Of a DNA stretch of 17,238 bases, positions 16,131-17,238 are shown piece after piece. This stretch comes from JANNVZ01 sp031418455 (GTDB lineage Bacteria > Bacteroidota > Bacteroidia > Flavobacteriales_D > Sanyastnellaceae): NCBI GenBank assembly GCA_031418455.1, contig JANOXJ010000296.1, positions 1 to 17,238 of the forward strand, read 5' to 3'. The notes under the pieces were generated by a model, which saw only the letters and a list, made by a program, of their open reading frames with translations, was not told the origin of the DNA and did no database searches. The translations under genes and the position numbers were made by a program. The first letter of the stretch is position 1. Every line of letters begins with the position of its first letter.

Positions 16131-16195
16131 AGTGCTATATTTATCAATGGGTTGAGTGTTTTTGTGGATTCACAAAACGACTTTAGAAAAAAAAA

Positions 16196-16225
16196 TTTGC
16201 ACAGGTATAAAAAACTTTACTTTTG
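16196..16225 (+). promoter_or_regulatory. Predicted acpP promoter of Bacteroidota type
   Basis: TTTG at 16196-16199 and TACTTTTG at 16218-16225 are 18 bases apart, close to the TTTG-N19-21-TAnnTTTG consensus. The transcript start is expected near 16231, giving a leader of about 30 bases before the ATG at 16261. Confidence 0.55.
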
Positions 16226-16260
16226 GCCGCGCATTTTTAACCCAATTAATACATTTCAAA

Positions 16261-16497
16261 ATGTCAGAAGTAGCAAAGAAAGTAACCGCCATTATAGTTG
16301 ATAAACTTGGCGTTGACGAAGCAGAAGTAACACGCGAGGCAAGCTTCACCAATGATCTTGGTGCAGACTCTCTAGACACAGTGGAGCTTATCATGGAATT
16401 TGAAAAAGAATTCAACATTGCCATTCCGGACGATCAGGCAGAAAAGATCGCTACAGTTGGCCAGGCCATCGAGTACATTGAGGGCAACACAAAATAA
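16261..16497 (+). CDS. acpP: Acyl carrier protein
   Basis: 78 residues, the normal size for acyl carrier protein. It carries the growing acyl chain on 4'-phosphopantetheine attached to S37 in 'LGADSLDTVEL' (helix II), and delivers it to fatty-acid synthase enzymes in the cytosol. It is acidic, with the four-helix pattern ending 'VGQAIEYIEGN'. The start is the ATG at 16261: a longer frame from 16156 runs through the promoter and adds a Lys-rich extension that no acyl carrier protein has. The next gene, fabF, begins 94 bases downstream, the usual Bacteroidota order. Certain. Confidence 0.98.
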   Translation: MSEVAKKVTAIIVDKLGVDEAEVTREASFTNDLGADSLDTVELIMEFEKEFNIAIPDDQAEKIATVGQAIEYIEGNTK

Positions 16498-16500
16498 TTA

Positions 16501-16567
16501 GTTTCAGAAAAAATAGTAGAGGCGCATTAACCCTGCGTCTCTACCTTTGAAACAATTAGATTTTTTT
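16501..16567 (+). terminator. Nested hairpin plus T-run between acpP and fabF (partial terminator or attenuator)
   Basis: GTAGAGGCGCA (16516-16526) pairs with TGCGTCTCTAC (16534-16544) with one G-T wobble around loop TTAACCC. The outer arms GTTTCA (16501-16506) and TGAAAC (16548-16553) can extend it. A run of seven T or more sits at about 16560-16567. The distance from stem to T-run is longer than in a textbook terminator. Leaky termination would make more acpP than fabF mRNA, as is common for this gene pair. Confidence 0.5.
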
Positions 16568-16591
16568 AGGGTATATCAATCACTATCATTT

Positions 16592-17238
16592 ATGCAACTA
16601 AGAAGGGTAGTAGTAACAGGATTAGGTGCACTTACACCTCTTGGCAATACGGTAGATTCGTATTGGCAAGGCCTTGTCAATGGGGTAAGTGGAGCCAATA
16701 TGATAACCCGATTTGATGCCTCTAAATTCAAAACCCGTTTTGCCTGCGAGCTCAAAGGATTCAATGTAGAAGACTACATAGACCGCAAAGAGGCGCGCAG
16801 AATGGACCCTTACACTCACTATGCTCTGGTAGTTGCCAAAGAAGCCATATTAGACTCTGGTTTGGATCTGGAAAAAACAGACAAAGACAGAGTAGGCGTT
16901 ATTTGGGGCTCCGGTATTGGTGGTTTGCTCACTTTTCAAGAAGAGGCTATGGCCTTTGCAAGAGGCGATGGCACTCCACGATTCAATCCCTTCTTCATAC
17001 CTAAAATGATAGCGGATATAGCCTCTGGTCATATCAGCATTATATACGGTTTTCGCGGTCCTAACTACACCACTGTTTCAGCCTGCGCATCGTCTAACAA
17101 CGCCATTATAGATGCATTTAACTATATCCGATTGGGTAAGGCTGATGTATTTGTAACAGGAGGTAGTGAAGCTGCAGTAACAGAAGCTGGTGTAGGTGGT
17201 TTTAACGCATGCAAGGCACTTTCAGAAAACAACGACAA
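16592..17238 (+). CDS. fabF: 3-oxoacyl-ACP synthase II (KAS II), 3' end cut by window edge
   Basis: The first 215 codons of a protein usually about 410-420 long. It condenses malonyl-ACP with acyl-ACP in fatty-acid elongation. It begins 'MQLRRVVVTGLGALTPLG', the standard FabF opening, and carries the nucleophile C165 in 'TVSACASSNNAI', 'RVGVIWGSGIGG' around 100-111 and 'VTGGSEAAVTEAGVGGF' after the active site. The His-His half of the catalytic triad lies beyond the edge. The start ATG is at 16592, with acpP directly upstream. No frameshift seen in the visible part. Certain as a KAS II type enzyme. Confidence 0.97.
   Translation, partial: MQLRRVVVTGLGALTPLGNTVDSYWQGLVNGVSGANMITRFDASKFKTRFACELKGFNVEDYIDRKEARRMDPYTHYALVVAKEAILDSGLDLEKTDKDRVGVIWGSGIGGLLTFQEEAMAFARGDGTPRFNPFFIPKMIADIASGHISIIYGFRGPNYTTVSACASSNNAIIDAFNYIRLGKADVFVTGGSEAAVTEAGVGGFNACKALSENND

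Noticed and set aside
16156..16260. Upstream extension of acpP
   Set aside because: It would run through the predicted promoter and add residues absent from all acyl carrier proteins; the ATG at 16261 gives the standard N-terminus.
1..17238. CRISPR arrays, tRNA or rRNA genes, insertion sequences, phage attachment sites
   Set aside because: No regularly spaced repeats, no cloverleaf or rRNA-like sequence, no transposase or integrase, and no terminal inverted repeats were found on either strand.

Overview
The window looks like chromosomal DNA of a Bacteroidota species. The evidence is four consecutive proteins with a C-terminal type IX secretion (T9SS, Por) sorting domain, promoter candidates of the Bacteroidota type (TAnnTTTG), weak Shine-Dalgarno sequences, a SusC-like TonB-dependent receptor with an N-terminal carboxypeptidase-like repeat, and moderately AT-rich DNA. 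I cannot name the genus.

From about 15.3 kb down to base 1, everything is on the minus strand and reads as one metal-handling locus of twelve genes with short gaps or ATGA overlaps. In transcription order it holds a small Cys-rich HYC/CC protein, a secreted heavy-metal-associated (HMA) protein, a TonB-dependent receptor with a Cys cluster in its plug, and then a block of four T9SS cargo proteins: a thioredoxin-like protein with CNPC, a multicopper oxidase with all copper ligands, a small beta-sandwich protein, and a sialidase-like propeller with a CDCC motif. A small His-rich membrane-anchored protein follows. The last part is a tripartite RND efflux module: TolC-type channel, adaptor fused to an extra N-terminal domain, lipoprotein with a heavy-metal-binding CPMHP domain, and a CusA/CzcA-type pump that runs off the left edge. 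The likely logic is metal capture and oxidation outside the outer membrane, passage or sensing at the outer membrane, binding in the periplasm, and efflux through the RND complex. Copper is the best guess because of the oxidase. However, the pump lacks the three Cu(I)-binding methionines of E. coli CusA, so its substrate is open.

Right of 15.4 kb the plus strand carries a flavin-dependent nitroreductase-fold protein with the substrate-binding triad of iodotyrosine deiodinases, then the core fatty-acid genes acpP and fabF (the latter cut by the right edge). The metal locus therefore sits beside a conserved housekeeping operon.

No tRNA, rRNA, CRISPR array, insertion sequence or transposase was seen. 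No stretch longer than about 175 bases lacks a gene. The longer gaps hold a few hairpins and promoter-like sequences, listed separately.
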